NCBI GenBank assembly: GCA_024636345.1
Contig: JAGXHG010000020.1
Location: 1-64,000 of the forward strand
From: Desulfobulbaceae bacterium
Lineage (GTDB): Bacteria > Desulfobacterota > Desulfobulbia > Desulfobulbales > Desulfocapsaceae
Direction: 5' to 3'
Length of the DNA: 64,000 bases
Part shown: positions 44,636-53,025 of the stretch, piece after piece
Numbering within the stretch: the stretch's first letter is position 1
How the letters are laid out: the number at the start of each line of letters is the position of its first letter
Made by a program: the position numbers and the translations under genes
Notes under the pieces: model-generated
What the model was told of the DNA's origin: nothing
What the model saw: only the letters and a program-made list of their open reading frames with translations
Databases searched by the model: none

Positions 44636-46015
44636 TTATGTCTTCCCGAGCAGTTCCAGCAGGTCTTCTCCGGCCCTCACAATATTGCCGGCACCGAGGG
44701 TCAACACCAGATCATCCTTATGCAGCAGAGGCAACAACGCTTCGGCCAGCCCTTCCACCGCCGGAATCAATTGGGTGTGACGCTGCCCATGCTGCTTAAT
44801 ATCCAGCAACAAAGTCTCACTACTGACCCCTGGAATCGGCATCTCACTTGCGGCATAAATATCTGTCATCACGAGGAAATCCGCCTGATGAAAGGCCGTC
44901 AGAAAGTCCTTGTACAGGGCCTCGGTCCGGGTAAAGCGATGGGGCTGGAATAGGACCACGAGCCGTTTTTCAGGCCAGGCTTCTTTGATGGCAGACAAGG
45001 TTGCCCTGATCTCAGTGGGATGATGGCCATAATCATCAATGATCGTGATTCCCCGCGCTTCCCCTTTCAACTGCATCCGGCGCTGCACCCCCTCGAAGCT
45101 GCCGAGCGCCCCGGCAATAACTGCAAAAGGGATTTCCAGTTCAAGCCCAACACAGACCGCGGCCAAGGCATTATATACATTATGACGGCCCGGCAGAGAG
45201 AGGTGGATCTCACCCAGTTGTGTGTCACCTTTCTTGACCACAAAGCGAGTCCTTCCCCCTGCCGCCTCCAACTGCTCTGCATGCACATCCGCCTGAGCCG
45301 TGAGTCCATAGGTGATCATTCTCTTCCTGATCGCAGGCAGCAGATCGGCAATATTGGCATCATCGAGACAAAGGATCACCGCACCATAAAAGGGGATCTT
45401 GTCGATAAATTCCATGAACACCGATTTGATATGTTCAATATCCCTATAATAATCAAGATGTTCCAGATCAATATTGGTGACCACCTCAAGCACGGGAGAA
45501 AGCTTGAGAAAGGAGCCATCACTCTCATCGGCCTCAGCCACCAGGAATTCACCTTCTCCCAGCTTGGCATTACCGCCCAGGCTGTCTACCTTCCCGCCGA
45601 CAACAATAGTTGGATCAAGTCCGGCCCGGGTCAGCATCCAGCTGACCATGGAGGTGGTAGAGGTCTTGCCGTGACTGCCGGCAATGGCAATTCCAAATTT
45701 CTTCAGACGCATCAGCTCGGCCAACATCTCCGCCCGCTGGATCACAGGGATACCCGCTTCATGGGCAGCCACTACCTCCGGATTAGTCACGGCAATGGCC
45801 GATGATGTCACCACCACATCGGCACCACTCACCCACTGTCCCTGATGACCCGTATAAATCATTCCACCAAGAGATGCCAGATTGGCAGTAATGGCAGAAC
45901 TGTAGAGATCAGAACCTGAGACCTTATATCCCAGGTTCAATAACAGTTCGGCAATACCGCTCATGCCGATGCCGCCGATTCCGACAAAATGAATATGTTT
46001 AGTTTTCTTATACAT
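44636..46015 (-). CDS. murC: UDP-N-acetylmuramate:L-alanine ligase
   Basis: 459 aa. Rossmann start [19 protein letters not shown]-loop [14 protein letters not shown] at about residues 110-123, [27 protein letters not shown] and FQPHRFTRT are all typical of MurC. It adds the first L-Ala of the stem peptide. Located between murG and murB in the dcw order; 9 bases after murG. Confidence 0.97.
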   Translation of the reverse strand: MYKKTKHIHFVGIGGIGMSGIAELLLNLGYKVSGSDLYSSAITANLASLGGMIYTGHQGQWVSGADVVVTSSAIAVTNPEVVAAHEAGIPVIQRAEMLAELMRLKKFGIAIAGSHGKTSTTSMVSWMLTRAGLDPTIVVGGKVDSLGGNAKLGEGEFLVAEADESDGSFLKLSPVLEVVTNIDLEHLDYYRDIEHIKSVFMEFIDKIPFYGAVILCLDDANIADLLPAIRKRMITYGLTAQADVHAEQLEAAGGRTRFVVKKGDTQLGEIHLSLPGRHNVYNALAAVCVGLELEIPFAVIAGALGSFEGVQRRMQLKGEARGITIIDDYGHHPTEIRATLSAIKEAWPEKRLVVLFQPHRFTRTEALYKDFLTAFHQADFLVMTDIYAASEMPIPGVSSETLLLDIKQHGQRHTQLIPAVEGLAEALLPLLHKDDLVLTLGAGNIVRAGEDLLELLGKT

Positions 46016-46024
46016 GTTGTATTA

Positions 46025-47239
46025 TCATTTGGTTATCAGTTCCAAACAAACATCGACTATCCTTTCAGCGGCATCAGGCCGTGCCATGGACTGCATGGCC
46101 TCGGCCATCTCCTGCAACCGTCCAGGACTGCTGACAAGTGCAGCCAGGGCCTCTGCCAGTTTCCTGCCCGTCAGTTCCCGCTCCACTAACACCACGGCGC
46201 CACCACTGTCAGCATAATAGCGACCATTCTTATATTGATGGTCATCAGCGGCAAAGGGATAAGGGATCAGCAGCGCAGGTTTTCCAAGAACTGCTAACTC
46301 GGCAAGGGTGGTGGCGCCAGCCCGTGAGACCAGCAAATCACTTTTACCATAAATCTCTGCCATATCGGTAAAAAAAGCTGCCACCGTGGCCTTGATCCCG
46401 GCCTGTTCATAAGCCAACCGCACCATCTCCTGATCCGCGGCGCCTGTCTGGTGAATAACCTCTATCCCCGGTGGCAGGATCTTGCCATATTTGGTCAAGA
46501 CATCCACCATCAGTTCATTGACCCGGTGCGCTCCCAGACTGCCTCCCAGGATCAGAATCCTTACTTTATCACCGATTTTCCTGGGTGGTCGCTCTTCATC
46601 CATCCCTGGAGCGAGCGACACGGGGACATCCTTGGCCTGCGGTCGCTCTTCATCCGTCCCTGGAGCGAGCGACACGTCGCCATCCTTGGCCTGCGGCTTC
46701 CCGACCAGTTCCAGGATCTGACGACGTACAGGATTACCGGTCAGCACCGTTTTTCCTGCCGGGAAAAAGTCCTCACTGCCGGGGAGTGACAGACAGATTC
46801 TTGTGGCCAAGCCACCTAGTTTTCTATTGGCTAGCCCCGGCACCGAATTCTGTTCATGAATCACGGTTGGAAGCCCCAGAATCTTTGCTGCAACCACCAC
46901 CGGTCCCGTCACATAGCCACCGACACCCACCACCAGATGCGGGTGAAAACGGAGGATATGCCAGAGGGCCTCCACCAAGGAGAGCGGAAGTAGAACCAGG
47001 GCCTGAAGCAGAGCCAACGCCCCCTTTCCTTTTAATCCCTGGCAATGGATGGTCCTGGTACTGAAACCATAGTGGGCAAGGCTGCTCTTATCCATCTTCC
47101 GTCGCGTCCCCACAAAAAGTATCTCGGTACCTGGAAGACGACGGCACATGGCCTCTGCCGTGGCAATGGCCGGGAATAGATGTCCCCCGGTCCCGCCACC
47201 GGTAAGCAGCAGCCGTATAGGTTCCTGCCTCTTCCCCAT
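46025..47239 (-). CDS. murG: UDP-GlcNAc:lipid I GlcNAc transferase MurG, with tandem peptide insert
   Basis: 404 aa from the ATG at 47239, whose A is the last base of the murD stop (TGATG). Glycine-rich loop 1 LLTGGGTGGHLFPAIATAEA, VGVGGYVTGPVVVAAKILG, HEQNSVPGLANR, then loop 3 LILGGSLGAHRVNEL and SRAGATTLAELAVLGKPALL. It makes lipid II on the inner face of the membrane. Between the two domains (residues about 183-217) there is an unusual insert of two near-identical peptides ending SLAPGTDEERP and SLAPGMDEERP, encoded by a 54-bp tandem repeat. The catalytic loops are not disturbed. Normally ftsW separates murD and murG; here the genes touch. Confidence 0.95.
   Translation of the reverse strand: MGKRQEPIRLLLTGGGTGGHLFPAIATAEAMCRRLPGTEILFVGTRRKMDKSSLAHYGFSTRTIHCQGLKGKGALALLQALVLLPLSLVEALWHILRFHPHLVVGVGGYVTGPVVVAAKILGLPTVIHEQNSVPGLANRKLGGLATRICLSLPGSEDFFPAGKTVLTGNPVRRQILELVGKPQAKDGDVSLAPGTDEERPQAKDVPVSLAPGMDEERPPRKIGDKVRILILGGSLGAHRVNELMVDVLTKYGKILPPGIEVIHQTGAADQEMVRLAYEQAGIKATVAAFFTDMAEIYGKSDLLVSRAGATTLAELAVLGKPALLIPYPFAADDHQYKNGRYYADSGGAVVLVERELTGRKLAEALAALVSSPGRLQEMAEAMQSMARPDAAERIVDVCLELITK
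46587..46694. repeat. 54-bp tandem repeat (two copies) within murG
   Basis: Two direct copies, 46587-46640 and 46641-46694, differ at only a few bases and keep the reading frame (18 codons each). Each copy contains an internal inverted repeat, GTCGCTC with GAGCGAC. The insertion lies in the linker between MurG domains. Confidence 0.9.
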
Positions 47240-48681
47240 CAGATAGCACCATCCTGACATGCGACAGGTACTGGCTGGTCAATCACCCTCTGTACTGCCG
47301 CCGCAAAGACCCTGCCCCGATGGCCATAATTCTCAAACATATCGAAACTGGCACAGGCAGGAGAAAGCAGCACCGTATCTCCAGCTCTTGCAATGGAAGC
47401 CGCCAGCAGCACCGCCTCTTCCATTGAGCAGGCCGCTCGCAGCTCCGTCACCCCTGCCAGGGCCTGGGCAATCAGCTCTGCGGCCTCACCGATCAGGATC
47501 AGAGTGCGCACCTTCCGAGCGACACTCTCTTGCAGCAGAGTATAATCATCGCCCTTGTCACGACCGCCGGCAATCAGGATCACGTTCCCCTTAAAATTTT
47601 CCAGAGCACTGAGAACAGCTCCGGTATTGGTGGCCTTGGAGTCATCATAATAAGAAACCCCGGCAGCCTTCCCCACTAAGGCCATTCGATGAGCCGCCAC
47701 CTGAAAGGCAGCCAGACCCTGTGCGGTCACCTCCTGGCCACAACCCAAGCTGCGGACCGCAAGGATGGCAGCGGCACTGTTCAATGCGCCGGTTGCTGTA
47801 TCAAGCATGGAACCCGCAAGGTCATAGCACTCTTCGCGTCCTTGCCACAAAAGCATAACCCTATGATCTTCAATCCGCGCCTGACAGTCCTGGTCATGCC
47901 CAAAAAGCAGCTGCCGCTGTCCCCCACCAAGGCCAGGCAACATCTCTCGACAATAGTAATCATCACCGCTGAGAATTGCCGTGTCACTCTGGCCCTGCCC
48001 GGAAAAAATCTTCATCTTGGCCGCTACATAGCAATCCATGCTGCCGTGACGGTCCAGATGATCCGGAGTCACATTAAGGAGGATCGCCACATCGGCTTTA
48101 AAGTCGCCTGCTGCCTCCAACTGAAAACTTGACAGTTCAAGAACAAGCACATCAACATCTTCAGGATTATTGAGATAATCAAAAAGTGATGTTCCAATAT
48201 TGCCACCGACAAAAACCTTTTTCCCGGCCCCTTGCAGCAACTCGCCAATCAGGGCAGTGACAGTGGTCTTACCGTTGGTGCCGGTGATTGCAACTACCGG
48301 TTTGTTGATGAGCGATGCAGCCATAGCCAGTTCACCCAGCACCGGAATTTTAAGGGCTCGAAGCTGCTGCAGAATCTCCAGATCCTGCCTGATTCCAGGA
48401 CTGACCAAAATTTTATCAGCCTGTCTGAGAAAGGCCAGGCTATGACCTCCACATTCGTATTCCACCCCATATTCTGCAAGAAAGGCCAAATCAGTTGCCG
48501 GCAACAGATGAGCGTCCCTGGCATCAGACACCAACACCCTCACTCCGTGTAAAGCCAGATAACGTACCGCCGACCGGCCTGAGACTCCCAGCCCCATCAC
48601 CGCGACACAGGGCATGGACGTTCCCGGGATAGATATAGAGGGGGCATGACTGCCGAGTGCTTTGTTAACTTGCCTGGTCAT
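47239..48681 (-). CDS. murD: UDP-N-acetylmuramoyl-L-alanine:D-glutamate ligase
   Basis: 480 aa from the ATG at 48681, overlapping the mraY stop. Rossmann part VAVMGLGVSGRSAVRYLALH, P-loop VAITGTNGKTTVTALIGEL, LLNVTPDHLDRHGSM, YYDDSKATNTGAVLSAL, LIAGGRDKGDDY and LLSPACASFDMFENYGHRG match MurD. It adds D-Glu. The stop codon is shared with the start of murG, leaving no space for ftsW. Confidence 0.97.
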   Translation of the reverse strand: MTRQVNKALGSHAPSISIPGTSMPCVAVMGLGVSGRSAVRYLALHGVRVLVSDARDAHLLPATDLAFLAEYGVEYECGGHSLAFLRQADKILVSPGIRQDLEILQQLRALKIPVLGELAMAASLINKPVVAITGTNGKTTVTALIGELLQGAGKKVFVGGNIGTSLFDYLNNPEDVDVLVLELSSFQLEAAGDFKADVAILLNVTPDHLDRHGSMDCYVAAKMKIFSGQGQSDTAILSGDDYYCREMLPGLGGGQRQLLFGHDQDCQARIEDHRVMLLWQGREECYDLAGSMLDTATGALNSAAAILAVRSLGCGQEVTAQGLAAFQVAAHRMALVGKAAGVSYYDDSKATNTGAVLSALENFKGNVILIAGGRDKGDDYTLLQESVARKVRTLILIGEAAELIAQALAGVTELRAACSMEEAVLLAASIARAGDTVLLSPACASFDMFENYGHRGRVFAAAVQRVIDQPVPVACQDGAI

Positions 48682-49760
48682 CAACGCAGCTTCAAAGTGG
48701 CAACGGCAATAAGGCCCAGGATCACAGAAACAATCCAGAACCTGACCACCACCTTTGGTTCATGCCAGCCTTTTTTCTCAAAATGATGATGAAAAGGTGC
48801 CATAAGGAATATCCGTTTGCCATTGGTCATCTTAAAATACCCCACCTGCAAGATGACGGATAGCGCCTCCATGACAAAGATCCCGCCGACAATGGCCAAC
48901 AAGATCTCTTGTTTGATAATGATAGCCACCGAACCCAGGGCACCTCCCAGGGCCAGCGATCCGACATCACCCATGAAGATCTGGGCCGGATAAGCATTAA
49001 ACCACAGAAATCCAAGAGACGCCCCGACCATCGCCCCACAAAAAATCGCCAGTTCGCCTGCTCCCGGCACAAAGGGAATTTGCAGATACTCCGCCAGCAC
49101 GGTATGCCCGGCCAGATAAGAAAAGATAAGATAAACCGATCCGGAGATAACCGTTGGACCAGTGGCAAGACCATCAAGACCGTCGGTAAGATTTACTGCA
49201 TTCGAGGCTCCGACAATGACCACTACCGCAAAGACAACATAAAACCAGCCAAGATCGGGATGAATATTTTTAAAAAAAGGGACGCTTAACTGCCCGTCAA
49301 ATCCTGGATGCAAAAGCACAAAAAGACCAACCACGGAAGCGCCGCCAATCTGCAGGATCAGTTTTCCTCTGGCACTCAGCCCTTTGCTGTTTTTCTTGCG
49401 CACCTTCTTCAGATCATCAATTGCCCCAATCATGCCGAAAAACAAGGTCACAAAGAGCAGCAACCACACCAATGAACTGTCCAGCCGGGCCCACAACAGC
49501 GTCGAGCAGGTAATGGCAGAGAGAATCAGCACCCCACCCATGGTGGGCACTCCCTGCTTTGCCAGATGAGTTTCCGGCCCGTCATCCCGTACCACCTGTC
49601 CAATCTGAAAACGCCGCAGAGCCCTGATAAACATTGGCCCCAGAACAATCATCAACAGAAAGGCCGTCACAGCTCCGCCGATGGAACGTACGGTGATATA
49701 GCGGAAGATATTAAAACCGCTGAAAATCGTATGCAGTGGATAGAGTAGATGGTAGAGCAT
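48681..49760 (-). CDS. mraY: phospho-N-acetylmuramoyl-pentapeptide transferase
   Basis: 359 aa, polytopic inner-membrane protein with about ten membrane segments. MraY signatures: [31 protein letters not shown] (catalytic Asp pair), [16 protein letters not shown] and [15 protein letters not shown]. It transfers the UDP-MurNAc-pentapeptide to undecaprenyl phosphate, forming lipid I. Placed between the murE-murF fusion and murD as usual. Confidence 0.97.
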   Translation of the reverse strand: MLYHLLYPLHTIFSGFNIFRYITVRSIGGAVTAFLLMIVLGPMFIRALRRFQIGQVVRDDGPETHLAKQGVPTMGGVLILSAITCSTLLWARLDSSLVWLLLFVTLFFGMIGAIDDLKKVRKKNSKGLSARGKLILQIGGASVVGLFVLLHPGFDGQLSVPFFKNIHPDLGWFYVVFAVVVIVGASNAVNLTDGLDGLATGPTVISGSVYLIFSYLAGHTVLAEYLQIPFVPGAGELAIFCGAMVGASLGFLWFNAYPAQIFMGDVGSLALGGALGSVAIIIKQEILLAIVGGIFVMEALSVILQVGYFKMTNGKRIFLMAPFHHHFEKKGWHEPKVVVRFWIVSVILGLIAVATLKLR

Positions 49761-49838
49761 AACTTACGAGTTTCTAGGTTTAATTTTTAAACAACTCAAG
49801 CTGTTAAATCTGCAGGGCTTTAGCTGACAGCCAAAAGT

Positions 49839-52800
49839 CTACAAACTCTCCTGCAACTGTTCTACCACATTTTCAAGGCGCATCCCCCTTGAACCTTTGA
49901 CCAGCAGCCAGTCACCAGCCTGTAACTGACGTGCGGCCAGAAGCTCTTCAATCCAGGTGACCACATCCTTCTTCTCCTGAAAAACCCTGATCCGCTGACT
50001 GTCCATCCCTGCCATTCTCGCCCCCGTAGCAGTCTCTGCCGCAAAACTGCCGATCAAGGCCAGATAATCAAGGAGCTTACCTGCCGCATACCCTCCCACT
50101 TCCTGATGGGCCTCCGCGCTGGTTGGTCCCAGTTCCAGCATATCTCCCAGGATGGCCACCCGCCTTCCTTTACCCTGCTGAGCAAGGGTCGCAAGACCTG
50201 CCCGCATTGAAGCCGGATTGGCATTATAAGTATCATTGAGAATATACAAATCTCCCTTGCCTTTGACAATCTGCATTCGTTTATCAGTTGGCTTGAATAC
50301 GCTAAGCCCTGCCCCGATATCTCCTATACCGAGGCCTGCGGCATGGGCAATAGCCGCTGCAGCCAAGGCATTGGAGACATTATGAACACCCGGAACATGC
50401 AAGGTCACAGAGATCGTCTCCAAGGCAATATGAAGGACAAAGGTCTGGGCACTGCTTCCCACATGCCCTAAGTCAGAAGCCCAGACCTGAGGTCTGTGAC
50501 GCATACCTTCTTCACCTGCTGCATAAAAAACCTTTTTCTGCGAATACTTTTCAGCACATCTCCGCACATGGGGATCATCCAGATTAACCACCAGGGTACT
50601 GTCTTCACCACTTCCGGCAAAGAGCTCTTCCTTGGCTCGAGCAACCCCTTCGATGGAGTGCAACCCCTCAAGATGCGCGGCATGGACATTGACAATACAG
50701 GCGATATCAGGGTCAGCAATACGGACAAGCCTGTCAATCTCACCTGGCCGGTTCATCCCCATCTCCAGAATAACAGCTCTGTGGCCAGGATTCATGGGCA
50801 AGAGAGAGAGGGGTAATCCGATAAGATTATTAAAATTCCCTCTGGTCTTCAACACCTGATCAAAAGACCCCTGAGTCCCTGAATTCAACCCCTGCCAATG
50901 CTGTTCAAAGATCGCCGCAGCCATCTCCTTGACCGTCGTCTTGCCACAACTACCGGTAATCCCCACCACCAACGGCCCACTGATCGCCTTCATCACCTGC
51001 CGCCGATATGCGGCCAGATCACCCAAGGCCTGTAAAGTATCATCCACAAACAGACAGGGAATGGCAGGAAGCACCTCTAAAGGAGTTTCCCGGCGAATCA
51101 CAAGACATCCTGCACCTGCAGAGGCCACCTCTTTCAGAAAATCATGACCGTCAAACCTCTCTCCGGCCAAGGCCACAAAGATATCACCCGCTACAACTTT
51201 CCGGCTGTCGGTGACAACTGATCCCAGATCAGTTACTCCCCTCCTCTCTCCGATCAGCTCACCGTGAACAGCGAGACGAAGATTTTCAACCCTCCAGCTG
51301 GTCAGTCCTTTTTTGGCCTCAAGACTATCATCAAAGAAACACCTACCATCCCGCCCAAGCTGATATCGTTCATGTCCTTTCCCCGCAATAAGCACAATAT
51401 CTTCAACCGTTGCCGCAGCAATGGCCAGGGATATCGCCTGGGCACGATCATGAAGCACCAGAAATCCCTTTTCATCTCCGGCCGAAACCATAAGCCAGGA
51501 AGGTTCCCGTTCTTCCAGATCCGTCATGCGGACACCGGTGACAATCTGGGCTACTATCTCCCGGGGTGATTCACTCCGGGGATTATCGTCGGTCACCAGT
51601 ACCACATCGCTGCAGCGACCGGCGATCTCACCCATGATGGCCCGTTTCCCCTTGTCCCGATCACCGCCGCAGCCAAAGACACAGATCAATCTCCGATGCG
51701 GAAGGCGGGAAAGAGTTTCTAAGACCTTTTCCAAAGCATCCGGGGTATGAGCATAATCAACAAACACTGCTGGCCGGAAGTGCCTTTCCTGTTCTGCCGC
51801 CATTATCCGCTGCAGGCGTCCAGGCGCCCCGGAGGCCTGCCCCAACATCATTGACAAAGCTTGGACCTCAACTCCCAGTGCCAGCCCAATTCCCATGACG
51901 GTCAACAGGTTTGCCACATTAAAATCACCCACCAGAGAAGTCGTTACCTGGATTTCATCGCCGGAAGTATGCAGGGCTATGGTGGTGGAATTCAAACCTG
52001 ACTGGACACGCAAAGAAGTGATATCACCGTTCCCGCCACACTGCCACACCTGAGCGCCCTGCGCTTCACACAAGTCAAGCAGTTGTTGCGTCCTTTTTTC
52101 TTCTTCAGGATCACGACCTGCTGTCCGGGTAATAACAGCCTTACCGCTCTTTTTCAGATGATTACGAAACAGGAGGGCCTTGGCGGCAAAATAATCATCC
52201 ATATCCTGATGATAGTCCAGATGGTCACGCGAGAGATTGGTAAAGGCAACCACATCAAATTGCAGATCTCCAAGACGGCGCTGAACCAGGGCGTGGGAGG
52301 AAACCTCCATGATCACATGGGTCACACCGGCATCTGCCATCTGCCGCAGAAGAGACTGGAGCAAGAGTGGTTCAGGAGTCGTGAAAGGAGCTGGAATCTC
52401 GGCATCCTGCCCCTTAGCATCACGATACCGATAGTTAATCGTGCCGATAACCCCAACCGCCAGACCCAGCTGCCGAAGGACACTCTCAAGGAGATAACTG
52501 ACCGTGGTCTTACCATTGGTACCGGTGACTCCAACCAGGGTCAATCCCTGCGCCGGCTGGCCATACAGATTGGCTGCGATCTGCGCATAGGCCAGATGGC
52601 TGTCCGCAACGACAATCATACACTGACTACAATCAGCAAACTGTTCTGGCCTCACCCGACCTTCTTCAAGCACCAATACCGCAGCCCTACTGGCCATCAC
52701 CTGCTCCAGATAGGCATGACCATCAGTCCTACTTCCGGCAAGGGCCACAAACAGCGACCCGGGCTGTATTTTCCGGGAATCAATCGTTACACCAGAGACG

Positions 52801-52925
52801 ATTATTCCTGAGGGCAGCTTTTTACCCCAAAGCGAATAAGTGACAGAAGTCAGAAGCGTCTCAAGCAAATAGCCCTTGCAGCTACACTCTTCAACAATCT
52901 GCTTTTTGGGTCTTACACTATCCAT
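49839..52925 (-). CDS. murE/murF: MurE-MurF fusion ligase
   Basis: 1028 aa in one uninterrupted frame. Residues about 1-510 are MurE: SRKIQPGSLFVALAGSRTDG, P-loop GVTGTNGKTTVSYLLES, NLSRDHLDYHQDMDDYF, and TDDNPRSESPREI, where DNPR marks meso-diaminopimelate specificity. Residues about 540-1028 are MurF: SRKVVAGDIFVALAGERFDG, P-loop GITGSCGKTTVKEMAA, EMGMNRPGEI, DTYNANPASMRAGL and LVKGSRGMRLENVVE. Together they add meso-DAP and then D-Ala-D-Ala to the stem peptide. Both halves keep their key residues. Such fusions are known but uncommon. About 100 bases separate it from the FtsI-like gene. Confidence 0.95.
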   Translation of the reverse strand: MDSVRPKKQIVEECSCKGYLLETLLTSVTYSLWGKKLPSGIIVSGVTIDSRKIQPGSLFVALAGSRTDGHAYLEQVMASRAAVLVLEEGRVRPEQFADCSQCMIVVADSHLAYAQIAANLYGQPAQGLTLVGVTGTNGKTTVSYLLESVLRQLGLAVGVIGTINYRYRDAKGQDAEIPAPFTTPEPLLLQSLLRQMADAGVTHVIMEVSSHALVQRRLGDLQFDVVAFTNLSRDHLDYHQDMDDYFAAKALLFRNHLKKSGKAVITRTAGRDPEEEKRTQQLLDLCEAQGAQVWQCGGNGDITSLRVQSGLNSTTIALHTSGDEIQVTTSLVGDFNVANLLTVMGIGLALGVEVQALSMMLGQASGAPGRLQRIMAAEQERHFRPAVFVDYAHTPDALEKVLETLSRLPHRRLICVFGCGGDRDKGKRAIMGEIAGRCSDVVLVTDDNPRSESPREIVAQIVTGVRMTDLEEREPSWLMVSAGDEKGFLVLHDRAQAISLAIAAATVEDIVLIAGKGHERYQLGRDGRCFFDDSLEAKKGLTSWRVENLRLAVHGELIGERRGVTDLGSVVTDSRKVVAGDIFVALAGERFDGHDFLKEVASAGAGCLVIRRETPLEVLPAIPCLFVDDTLQALGDLAAYRRQVMKAISGPLVVGITGSCGKTTVKEMAAAIFEQHWQGLNSGTQGSFDQVLKTRGNFNNLIGLPLSLLPMNPGHRAVILEMGMNRPGEIDRLVRIADPDIACIVNVHAAHLEGLHSIEGVARAKEELFAGSGEDSTLVVNLDDPHVRRCAEKYSQKKVFYAAGEEGMRHRPQVWASDLGHVGSSAQTFVLHIALETISVTLHVPGVHNVSNALAAAAIAHAAGLGIGDIGAGLSVFKPTDKRMQIVKGKGDLYILNDTYNANPASMRAGLATLAQQGKGRRVAILGDMLELGPTSAEAHQEVGGYAAGKLLDYLALIGSFAAETATGARMAGMDSQRIRVFQEKKDVVTWIEELLAARQLQAGDWLLVKGSRGMRLENVVEQLQESL

Positions 52926-53025
52926 TTAAAATGGTTAAAAGATAAAATTTAGAACCTTAATCAGTCACCAGACACGAGTGAATGAGGTTTTCAGTTGAGA
53001 GTGTTTTGAAAAGTACTTCTGTCAT

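Noticed and set aside
46587-46694. CRISPR-like array in murG
   Set aside because: There are only two directly adjacent copies without spacers, and they keep the murG frame.
48681-49760. The polytopic membrane protein next to murD as an FtsW
   Set aside because: It has MraY signatures ([34 protein letters not shown]) and no SEDS motifs.
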